13,584 nt of DNA from Acidobacteriota bacterium (GTDB lineage Bacteria > Acidobacteriota > Terriglobia > Terriglobales > Acidobacteriaceae): contig JAJYZK010000038.1 of NCBI GenBank assembly GCA_021799945.1, forward strand, positions 1-13,584, in the 5' to 3' direction. The position numbers and the translations under genes were made by a program. The notes under the pieces are model-generated. The model did no database searches and was not told where the DNA came from. It worked only from the letters and a program-made list of their open reading frames with translations. Of the stretch, positions 1-5,658 are shown piece after piece; positions within the stretch are counted from its first letter, which is position 1, and every line of letters begins with the position of its first letter.

Positions 1-275
1 ACCCGTAACTGATGGGCGATGAAATCGAAGTCGATCTGGAAGACGCGGCACTCGTAGGGGATCGGCGAGGTGGTAAGACCGCGGGCCGTAACGTAGAGGC
101 TGGTGTGCCAGGAGTGATTGAGCCAAGGACTTTGGGTCAGGCGGATTTTGCCGACGATCTGCATCCAGAGGCGCAGGGTTGTGCACGTGTTGACCCATGC
201 CGTCAGAGGAAGTTCGGGCCAGGGTTCGCATTGAGGAGCGTGAGATGGATCGGTGATCGGCGAAGCGGCTGTCAT
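1..275 (-). CDS. DUF5996 family protein, N-terminal 91 codons (runs off left edge)
   Basis: Minus-strand reading from an ATG at 275-273 stays open to the window edge. It encodes a conserved start rich in the landmarks I associate with DUF5996: WPELPL near residue 19, LWMQIVGKIRL near 37-47, then LNHSWHTSLYVTARGLTTSPIPY, and finally FQIDFDFI near 80-87 before the sequence ends. The family is of unknown biochemical function; members are roughly 300 residues, so about a third is visible. An AGGAGG box sits 6 bases upstream of the ATG, which supports this start. The gene is divergent from the nickel/cobalt permease. Family assignment is from recalled motif similarity and not from a search. No function should be inferred from it. 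Confidence 0.8.
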   Translation of the reverse strand, partial: MTAASPITDPSHAPQCEPWPELPLTAWVNTCTTLRLWMQIVGKIRLTQSPWLNHSWHTSLYVTARGLTTSPIPYECRVFQIDFDFIAHQLR

Positions 276-281
276 TGGCGC

Positions 282-287
282 CCTCCT
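282..287 (-). promoter_or_regulatory. Shine-Dalgarno site of the DUF5996 gene
   Basis: The minus strand reads AGGAGG here, 6 bases before the ATG at 275-273. It is the clearest ribosome binding site in the window; most other genes here have weak or no such box. It fixes the start of the partial gene. Confidence 0.6.
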
Positions 288-400
288 GCCCGAATACTGT
301 ATGCCGGCGCCCGCCGGCGAAAATGGAGTCCAGTCTACGCTCCGGCGGCGATGTTGGCAGCTATTTTCGACGCGCATCTCCGGACCCGAATCCTGGGAGC

Positions 401-482
401 CATCTCCTGCGGGAGATGTCGTCTTCGATTTCCAGCTTCGGGCTTCCAGCCCTGGGCCTCCGAGCCGAGCGGCGCGGCTCGG
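401..482. repeat. Cluster of three short perfect hairpins
   Basis: Three inverted repeats occur within 82 bases. The first has a 7-bp stem CATCTCC (401-407) with GGAGATG (412-418) around a TGCG loop. The second has a 5-bp stem GGGCT (440-444) with AGCCC (448-452). The third has a 7-bp stem CCGAGCC (460-466) with GGCTCGG (476-482), and an alternative register is possible. None is followed by a T run. They could be a structured leader of the permease mRNA or a dispersed palindromic repeat; the sequence alone does not decide. Confidence 0.45.
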
Positions 483-647
483 CGCGCCGGATGGCGGCGT
501 GCCGTATGATGAGGAAGCGCCGGCTGTTTTGGGCGAAGACGTCCATTGGCTCCGAAGCTGGCTCAGGGCAGCCGCCGACGCGCCGACAGGATGACCCGGA
601 AGGCCCCGGCTCTCGGCTCCCGATCGCAGGAGCGCACTCTCGACGGA

Positions 648-1718
648 ATGCCAACTTTGTCGCCAACCACCGTCATCGACGCGCCGGGCAGCCTTCGGCC
701 CCGCATTCTGGGAGTCTACGCCGGGCTCCTGGCCTTCAACGCCGGGGCTTGGCTCTGGGCCCTTGGCGCATTTCATCGTTTCCCGCTGCTCCTGGGAACT
801 GCGCTGCTGGCGTACAGCTTCGGCCTGCGCCACGCGGTGGACGCGGATCACATTGCGGCCATCGACAACGTGACCCGCAAATTGATGCAGGAAGGGAAGC
901 GGCCGGTTGCGGTGGGCCTGATGTTCTCGCTCGGCCACTCGACGATCGTTTTCGTGGGCTCGATCGCCATCGCCGCCACAACTCTGGCCTTCCAGCGGCG
1001 CATCGGCAGCTTTCGGGCGGTGGGCGGCGTCATCGGAACCTTGATCTCGGCGCTGTTCCTGATCGCCATTGGCTTAGTCAATCTGACGACGCTGCGTTCG
1101 ATCTACAGCGCATACAAGCGCGTGCGGCGCGGGCTGCCTTACGCGGAAGAGGATTTCGATGCGATGCTTTTCGGTGGAGGAATCCTGGCCCGCATCTTCC
1201 GCCCGCTCTTTCGCGCGATCCGGCGCAGTTGGCACATGTATCCGCTGGGCGTTCTCTTCGGCCTGGGCTTCGACACCGCAACCGAGATCGGTCTGCTGGG
1301 AATCTCCGCCGCGGAGGCGACCAAAGGCCTCCCGCTCGCCTCCATTCTCGTCTTCCCGACGTTGTTCGCCGCCGGGATGTCGCTCATCGACACGACGGAC
1401 AATCTGCTCATGCTGGGGGCCTATGGCTGGGCCTTCGTCAAGCCCGTGCGCAAGCTGTACTACAACCTGACCATCACCTTCGTCTCTGTACTGATCGCCT
1501 TTGCGATCGGCGGCATCGAGGGCCTGGGGCTCTTAGCCGCCCGGTTTCATCCGCATGGATGGGTCTGGCGGGTGGTGGGCAGGCTGAACGATAACTTCTC
1601 GGCGATGGGATATCTGGTCATCGCTCTTTTCGCCCTCTGCTGGATCTTCTCCTACGCGATCTACAAATGGAGGGGGATCGACGGAGGGGGTATCGACGGA
1701 GCGGAGCAGGAGGCGTAG
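648..1718 (+). CDS. Nickel/cobalt permease, NiCoT family (HoxN/HupN/NixA type)
   Basis: This is an inner-membrane secondary transporter for high-affinity Ni2+ and/or Co2+ uptake. The 356-residue protein shows the four NiCoT signatures in order: RHAVDADHI at 61-69 (the HX4DH motif in TM2, essential in characterised members), LGHSTIVF at 95-102, LGFDTATE at 206-213, and the M-x3-DTxD block at 244-251. Hydrophobic segments flank these, with about eight membrane spans expected, and the length is normal for the family. I chose ATG 648 because it leaves a short cytoplasmic tail before TM1 at about 20-40. ATG 591 and TTG 546 are in frame but add an Arg-rich stretch unlike the family; neither candidate start has a good SD. 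Metal preference cannot be read from the sequence. No nickel enzyme (hydrogenase, urease) or cobalamin gene adjoins it, though HpnJ further right is a cobalamin-type radical SAM protein. Its stop codon overlaps the palindrome that begins at 1716. Confidence 0.93.
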   Translation: MPTLSPTTVIDAPGSLRPRILGVYAGLLAFNAGAWLWALGAFHRFPLLLGTALLAYSFGLRHAVDADHIAAIDNVTRKLMQEGKRPVAVGLMFSLGHSTIVFVGSIAIAATTLAFQRRIGSFRAVGGVIGTLISALFLIAIGLVNLTTLRSIYSAYKRVRRGLPYAEEDFDAMLFGGGILARIFRPLFRAIRRSWHMYPLGVLFGLGFDTATEIGLLGISAAEATKGLPLASILVFPTLFAAGMSLIDTTDNLLMLGAYGWAFVKPVRKLYYNLTITFVSVLIAFAIGGIEGLGLLAARFHPHGWVWRVVGRLNDNFSAMGYLVIALFALCWIFSYAIYKWRGIDGGGIDGAEQEA

Positions 1719-1832
1719 AGCATTTCCGGAATACATAGAGACTTTTTGAGAGCCGAAGAGGGTGGCTTTTTCTTGTTGAAAAAGCCACTTGAGCGCATGG
1801 CTTCGGTCTACAGCAATTCCGAAAATGCTCTA
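1716..1832. repeat. 117-bp nested palindromic element between convergent genes
   Basis: The outer arms are 17-bp inverted repeats, TAGAGCATTTCCGGAAT (1716-1732) and its complement ATTCCGAAAATGCTCTA (1816-1832), with one mismatch. Inside are CCGAAG (1753-1758) with CTTCGG (1801-1806), then a perfect 11-bp stem (1762-1772 with 1778-1788) around a TTGTT loop. The AT-rich composition stands out against the surrounding coding DNA. The left arm includes the permease stop codon TAG. It could be a dispersed palindromic (REP- or MITE-like) unit, a bidirectional terminator, or both. No open frame of credible coding character lies inside. Confidence 0.7.
1762..1788. terminator. Strong hairpin, probable bidirectional terminator
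   Basis: GTGGCTTTTTC (1762-1772) pairs perfectly with GAAAAAGCCAC (1778-1788) across a 5-base loop, and two G-U pairs can extend it at the base. It lies 43 bases past the permease stop and about 100 bases past the stop of the convergent phospholipase-like gene. The T run sits inside the stem and not after it, so it is not a textbook intrinsic terminator. Position and strength still favour this role. Confidence 0.5.
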
Positions 1833-1850
1833 GCCGTCCGACGCCGGATT

Positions 1851-1876
1851 CCGCGCTGCCGCTTTCGCCGGCGCGG
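1851..1876. terminator. GC-rich hairpin downstream of the phospholipase-like gene
   Basis: CCGCGC (1851-1856) pairs with GCGCGG (1871-1876), with a few further inner pairs around a CTTTC-containing loop. It starts 14 bases past the minus-strand stop at 1890. There is no T tract, so a terminator function is only suggested by its position. Confidence 0.3.
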
Positions 1877-1889
1877 CTTCTTGTTCCGA

Positions 1890-3188
1890 TTATTCGGACG
1901 GCGCGCCGGAGGAGACCGGCGCCTTCTGCAGACCGGCGAGATCGGCCTGGGTTTTGGCCCATTCGCCGGGCCGCAGGGAGGCCGCATACCGCACTCCCGG
2001 GTGGGAATAATACGCCAGCAGATCGTCCTTTAGCCCCGGCGACAGGCCGCGAAAGCTCCGTTCGGCGAGATTGTTCAGAAGCTTGGCGTGAGTCCGGTCC
2101 GAAAGCCGGTAGATCCCCGGCTCGGATTGCGCGCCAAGATCGAAGTTTTCATTCTGCAGGTTGAGGCGTCCCGCGCCCGCTTGCTGGAGCAGCTCCCGAT
2201 AGCGGTGGAGAATATCGTCGAAGCTGGACTCAAACAGCCGCTCGGCCTCCGGAGTGGGCATTTGCAGCTCAAACACGCGGAGCGGTCCGACCTTGGGCAC
2301 GATCCGCATCAGTAAGCCGAGGAAGCGGTCGGCGAGCGAGGGACGCCGGTAATGCCGGCCCCAGTCTCTGCGGTAGCTGGAGCGCGAGATGTTGTAGAGA
2401 AACTTCTTCCTGGTGACGCCCGGCTGGCTGCGCGCGATGTCATCGCGCTTCATGCTCCAGGCCACCCGGGTCGCCGCGGGAATCAGCTTGCTGACATCCC
2501 ATCGGTAGGATTCCAGCGCCTCCTCTTCCCGAGGCAGGACGGCTTGCAGCGGCAGCCCATAGGTTTGCCGGAAAGCCTCGCCAAGCAGCGGGGCGGCGAC
2601 TCCGAATCCGATGAAATCGTGGTAGCTTTCCGGCGCGTAGTTGCCTTTCGCCACCTCGAGCACGTCGAAGCTGAACTCCGTTTTGGCGTGGGCCAGCGGA
2701 TTCTCCTCGTAGGTGACGATGTCGCCGTATTTTTTTTTGAGCCGCGGGTAGAGCATGGGAACCACGCGGTTGGTGGCGATGCGGTGACCGTCGTCGTCGG
2801 CCGCATAATGGGCGAGCGCTCCCAGGGCGAAGGCGTAGCCGTCCAGATCCTCGGCGTCGCGCAACAGGGCCATGACAAAGTCCCCGCTGCGGACATAGTG
2901 GGTCAGGTCGCTGAAGAAGATGCTTCCATGCGGGTAGTACCCCATGTCCTGGATGATGGAGCCGCCGTACGCATATCCATGCGCCTCCTTCAATTGCTGC
3001 GGCGTGGATTGAGGAAAACGCCGCAGCAGCAGAGGACGGATGCCTGTATCCCAGGCGCTGTCGATGATGGCCTCATGGGAAAGAACCGAATAGGCGGCGC
3101 CGGGATGAGCCCAGCCGAACAGCAGAGCGAGCGGCAGGGCGATCGTCCCGACCCTCGCGAGCCTTCTTCCGCGTCGCGCAACGTTCAT
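1890..3188 (-). CDS. Secreted zinc-dependent phospholipase C-like protein
   Basis: The 432-residue protein resembles the zinc-dependent phospholipase C / S1-P1 nuclease-like fold (Zn_dep_PLPC). A basic N-terminus and hydrophobic core (residues 1-32, likely cleavage at PGAA-YS) mark an exported protein. Candidate zinc ligands follow the family order: H38 (SHEAIID), D81 (QDMGYYP), H97 (DLTHY), H127 and D131 (LAHYAADDDGH), H135, then the HxxxE pair H167/E171. Known enzymes hydrolyse phospholipids with three zinc ions, but substrate and activity cannot be read here. The gap H135-H167 is longer than the roughly 12 residues in clostridial alpha-toxin. The C-terminal half (about 260-432) is not recognised. 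The codons for K151-K153 make an uninterrupted A9 run. ATG 3188 has no clear SD, but it gives a proper signal peptide. A 12-bp tandem repeat lies just upstream. Confidence 0.82.
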   Translation of the reverse strand: MNVARRGRRLARVGTIALPLALLFGWAHPGAAYSVLSHEAIIDSAWDTGIRPLLLRRFPQSTPQQLKEAHGYAYGGSIIQDMGYYPHGSIFFSDLTHYVRSGDFVMALLRDAEDLDGYAFALGALAHYAADDDGHRIATNRVVPMLYPRLKKKYGDIVTYEENPLAHAKTEFSFDVLEVAKGNYAPESYHDFIGFGVAAPLLGEAFRQTYGLPLQAVLPREEEALESYRWDVSKLIPAATRVAWSMKRDDIARSQPGVTRKKFLYNISRSSYRRDWGRHYRRPSLADRFLGLLMRIVPKVGPLRVFELQMPTPEAERLFESSFDDILHRYRELLQQAGAGRLNLQNENFDLGAQSEPGIYRLSDRTHAKLLNNLAERSFRGLSPGLKDDLLAYYSHPGVRYAASLRPGEWAKTQADLAGLQKAPVSSGAPSE

Positions 3189-3219
3189 ACCGTGCCGATA
3201 TTCACCATCAGAGTACAGT

Positions 3220-3255
3220 CTTGCGGGTCGACTTGCGGGTCGACTTGCGGATCAG
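3220..3255. repeat. 12-bp tandem repeat array A
   Basis: On the plus strand CTTGCGGGTCGA occurs twice head to tail (3220-3231 and 3232-3243), followed by a degenerate third copy, CTTGCGGATCAG (3244-3255). On the minus strand the unit reads TCGACCCGCAAG, and the array ends in CGCAAGACTG, 31 bases upstream of the phospholipase-like ATG. It lies in the gap between two co-oriented minus-strand genes. A related array is at 6989-7023. Confidence 0.75.
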
Positions 3256-3258
3256 GGA

Positions 3259-3280
3259 CCGGGCCTGCGGCAGGCCCCGG
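3259..3280. terminator. GC-rich hairpin after the O-methyltransferase gene
   Basis: CCGGGCCTG (3259-3267) pairs with CAGGCCCCGG (3271-3280) with a single bulged C and a CGG loop. It is 31 bases past the methyltransferase stop on the minus strand. No U tract follows on that strand, so it may be a Rho-dependent pause site or simply part of the repeat-bearing intergenic DNA. Confidence 0.35.
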
Positions 3281-3310
3281 CATTTCTTCATTGCGCTTTG
3301 CCGTCGGGCG

Positions 3311-3991
3311 TTACGGCGCAAGAACCACCGCCAGCGTAAAGCCGTCGTACCCTTTGCCGCCGACCGTTTGCAGCGTGGCGGCGGCGACCCGCCCCTCGGC
3401 GGCAAGCTGCGCAAGCCGATCATGGAGCCGGCGCGCGCCCAGAACGCCGGGGTCCGTGCTTTCCGGGTCGGCCAGCCTCCCTTCCCGAACCACATTGTCC
3501 ACCACCAGGAGGGTTCCACGGCGCGACAGCTTGAGCGACCCCGCAACGTACTCGGGAATGCTCTCTTTATCCGCGTCGATGAAGATCAGGTCGAAGGGCG
3601 GCTGCCCCTCGGCGGCCAACTGACGCAGCGAGTCGGCGGCGCGGCCCAGCCGCAGTTCGACGGTCCGATCCAGCCCGGCGGCATGCAGATTGCGGCGGGA
3701 AATCTCCGCATGTTTTTCGTCGGCCTCCAGCGTGACCAGATGGCCGCCGGGAGCCAGCGCGCGGGCCAGCCAGATCGTGCTGTACGCGGCCAGCGTGCCG
3801 ATCTCCAGGATTCTCGAAGCGCCCACCGCAAGCGCCAGCACCTGCAGGAACTTGCCCTGACCCGGCGAGACGTTGATGGCGGGGAGCTTCGCTTTGGCGA
3901 TGGAGGCGAGAGTTTCGTCGAGCGCGGGATCGGAGGGCGCCAGTTTCTCCGCAATATAACGGTCCACCGCGGCCCATTGCGTTTTGCTCAT
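3311..3991 (-). CDS. SAM-dependent O-methyltransferase (Methyltransf_3, COMT/CCoAOMT-like)
   Basis: The 226-residue protein matches bacterial cation-dependent O-methyltransferases in length and motif order. VSPGQGKFLQ (41-50) is the usual N-terminal helix motif. EIGTLAAYSTIWLA (63-76) is the SAM-binding glycine loop, with E89 (TLEAD) as ribose-binding acid. DLIFIDADK (134-142) and VVDNVV (163-168) supply the likely divalent-metal ligands D139, D165 and N166. Such enzymes methylate catechol-type hydroxyls of small molecules; the actual substrate is unknown. ATG 3991 is the natural start. No SD precedes it, but a TAACCT box ends 6 bases upstream, compatible with a leaderless message. Neighbours give no pathway clue: it lies between a phospholipase-like gene and hpnJ, with gaps above 100 bases on both sides, so it is probably its own transcription unit. 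Confidence 0.93.
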   Translation of the reverse strand: MSKTQWAAVDRYIAEKLAPSDPALDETLASIAKAKLPAINVSPGQGKFLQVLALAVGASRILEIGTLAAYSTIWLARALAPGGHLVTLEADEKHAEISRRNLHAAGLDRTVELRLGRAADSLRQLAAEGQPPFDLIFIDADKESIPEYVAGSLKLSRRGTLLVVDNVVREGRLADPESTDPGVLGARRLHDRLAQLAAEGRVAAATLQTVGGKGYDGFTLAVVLAP

Positions 3992-3997
3992 AGGTAG

Positions 3998-4009
3998 AGG
4001 TTACAACCT
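3998..4009 (-). promoter_or_regulatory. -10-like box inside a short inverted repeat, O-methyltransferase promoter
   Basis: The minus strand reads TAACCT (4003-3998), then six bases, then the ATG at 3991. A TANNNT box in this place would put the transcription start at or next to the ATG. The same bases form an inverted repeat AGGTT-AC-AACCT (3998-4009), which could alternatively be an operator half-site pair. I found no convincing -35 element. Confidence 0.35.
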
Positions 4010-4125
4010 GGGAGAAGAGTTGGGAGGCCGGCGGCGGGAGCGAGGAGGGCGGAAGGCGCAATCGTCGTTCCGCCCGATGGTGGCTGCATCTCCGGCTCCG
4101 GACTTGGGGGTGCGGCCAAGCCCGC

Positions 4126-5604
4126 TTACACGGCGCCGTGGCCGACGGCGGAGGCGCGCGAGGAAGCCTCGAGCCGGCTTTCCGCCACCACGCGGTTGCG
4201 CTGGGCGCGCAGCTTCAGGAAGGACTTCGCCTCGCCGTAAAGCCGCTTCAGGTCGCGATTGGCGACCGCCTTGCTCACGATGCGCCAGGCCGCCTTCGGC
4301 CGGAAGTAGTACTCGTCATAGAAGCGATGCACCATTTCCAGCACGTATTCCTTCGGCAGGCCGGGATATTCGATATGCGCGAGCTGATGTCCGCCTTCAT
4401 CGACCATGGCGCCGTTATTGATGATGAATCCATTCCTGGCGGCGAACTCATGGAACTCGGTGCCCGGATAGGCATGCGCGATCGAGACCTGGATGGTCTC
4501 CACATCGAGCCCCTTGGCGAAGTTGATGGTGTTGCGGATGGACTCCCGGGTTTCGCCGGGAAGGCCGAGGATGAAGTCGCCATGGATGGTGAGGCCGAGG
4601 TCGTGGCAGTCGCGGGCGAAGTCGCGCGCGCGCTCGACGGTGGCGCCCTTCTTGATGTTCTTCAGGATCTGCGGATCGCCGGACTCGAAGCCTACGATGA
4701 GCAGCCGGCATCCGGCCTCGCGCATGGCCTTCAGCGTCTCCCGGTCGGTGGTGACGCGGGAGGTGCAGGACCAGGTGAGCTTGAGGGGTTTGAGTTTTTC
4801 GCACAGCTCAACCGTCCGCGCCTTCTGAATGGTGAAGGTGTCGTCGGCGAAGAAATACTCCTTCACACCGGGGAAAAGCTCTTTGGCGTGGGCCATTTCC
4901 CGGGCGACGTCGTCGGTGGAGCGCCTGCGCCAGGCATGACCGCTGAGGGTCTGCGGCCAGAGGCAGAAGGTGCATTGGGCCGGGCATCCGCGCGTGGAAT
5001 AGAGAGCGACATACGGAAACAGCAGAAAGGGCACGTTATAACGCGTGACGTCCAGATCCCGCTTGTAGATGTCGGTTACCCACGGCATCTGGTCGAGATT
5101 TTCCACCTGGGGCCGGTCCGGATTGTGGACTACGGCTCCCTGGCCGCGGTAGCTGATGCCGAGAATCTCGGCCAGGGGCTTGCCCTGCGCAAACTCCACC
5201 ACGGAAAAGTCGAACTCCCGGCGGCACACGAAATCGATGGCCGGGCATTCGTTCAATGCCCGGTCCGGAGAAGTGGTCACCGGAGGGCCGACAAAGGCGA
5301 TCTTGATTTGGGGATTCGCCGCCTTGATGGCCTCGGCCAATTTCTGGTCGCCGGTCCAGCCCGGAGTGCTGGTGAAGAGAACCAGGAATTCGTAGCCCTT
5401 CGCAATCTCGATGGTCTCCGTCGCCGAGACATGATGGGGCGGGGCATCCAGCAGACGGGAGCCCTCCAGCATCCCCGCGGGGTAGGCGAGCCAGACCGGA
5501 TACCAGTAGGATTCGATTTCCCGGGTGGCCGGCCAGCGCGAGCTGGCGCCGCCGTCGAAGTTCTCAAACGAGGGAGGATTCAGGAACAACGTTTTCAGTG
5601 GCAT
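4126..5604 (-). CDS. hpnJ: Hopanoid-associated radical SAM protein HpnJ
   Basis: The 492-residue protein is a B12-binding-type radical SAM enzyme with strong HpnJ character: FLNPPSFENFDGGASSR at the N-terminus, LDAPPH at 52-57, ETIEIAKGYEFLVLFTSTP at 63-81. A cobalamin-binding-like domain spans about 1-150. The [4Fe-4S] cysteines are C207, C211 and C214 (RGCPAQCTFC), followed by CLWPQTLSGH, FADDTF (252-257), GFESGD (305-310), NIKKG and HGDFILGLPGET (341-352). In Burkholderia, HpnJ works after HpnI and HpnK to turn the hexosamine of bacteriohopanetetrol glycoside into the cyclitol ether. The product here is inferred to be the same. No other hpn gene is in the window. Upstream on the same strand are TolC and a membrane-fusion protein. 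ATG 5604 begins the conserved N-terminus directly; its SD is weak. The C-terminal 20 residues are low complexity. Confidence 0.92.
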   Translation of the reverse strand: MPLKTLFLNPPSFENFDGGASSRWPATREIESYWYPVWLAYPAGMLEGSRLLDAPPHHVSATETIEIAKGYEFLVLFTSTPGWTGDQKLAEAIKAANPQIKIAFVGPPVTTSPDRALNECPAIDFVCRREFDFSVVEFAQGKPLAEILGISYRGQGAVVHNPDRPQVENLDQMPWVTDIYKRDLDVTRYNVPFLLFPYVALYSTRGCPAQCTFCLWPQTLSGHAWRRRSTDDVAREMAHAKELFPGVKEYFFADDTFTIQKARTVELCEKLKPLKLTWSCTSRVTTDRETLKAMREAGCRLLIVGFESGDPQILKNIKKGATVERARDFARDCHDLGLTIHGDFILGLPGETRESIRNTINFAKGLDVETIQVSIAHAYPGTEFHEFAARNGFIINNGAMVDEGGHQLAHIEYPGLPKEYVLEMVHRFYDEYYFRPKAAWRIVSKAVANRDLKRLYGEAKSFLKLRAQRNRVVAESRLEASSRASAVGHGAV

Positions 5605-5631
5605 AGGCGTACCTGTCAGTTTATCAGCATG

Positions 5632-5650
5632 CGCCGCGCAAAGCGCGGCG
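5632..5650. terminator. Perfect 8-bp hairpin between the TolC gene and hpnJ
   Basis: CGCCGCGC (5632-5639) pairs with GCGCGGCG (5643-5650) around an AAA triloop. It lies 8 bases past the TolC-gene stop and 28 bases before the hpnJ start codon on the minus strand. There is no T run after it, so it may attenuate, stabilise the upstream message end, or do nothing. It is the only sizeable structure in this 54-bp gap. Confidence 0.4.
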
Positions 5651-5658
5651 AAAACACG

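Larger units (their letters stand above)
276..647. other. 372-bp non-coding region between divergent genes
   Basis: The stretch lies between the DUF5996 start and the chosen NiCoT start. Several overlapping open frames cross it on both strands, but they give low-complexity, Arg/Pro/Ser-rich translations without recognisable domains and look like shadows of high GC. It contains a cluster of three hairpins (401-482) and an ATAC-T-GTAT inverted repeat at about 294-302. The latter could contribute a weak minus-strand -10 (TACAGT, 296-301) for the DUF5996 gene. I see no cobalamin riboswitch box and no convincing NikR-type operator. The permease could start upstream at ATG 591, which would shorten this region. 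Confidence 0.55.

Noticed and set aside
276..647. Cobalamin or NiCo riboswitch, or NikR operator, upstream of the permease
   Set aside because: No B12-box-like conserved segment was seen. One GTATGA half-site at 502-507 lacks its partner at the required spacing.
275..1594. Plus-strand open frame of 439 codons overlapping the permease
   Set aside because: The NiCoT frame carries all four family signatures. This frame is an Arg-rich out-of-phase shadow.
3220..3255. Reading the repeat as coding (RKST-type repeats on the minus strand)
   Set aside because: The frames crossing it are shadows of the methyltransferase gene, and the array lies in the gap between two assigned genes.
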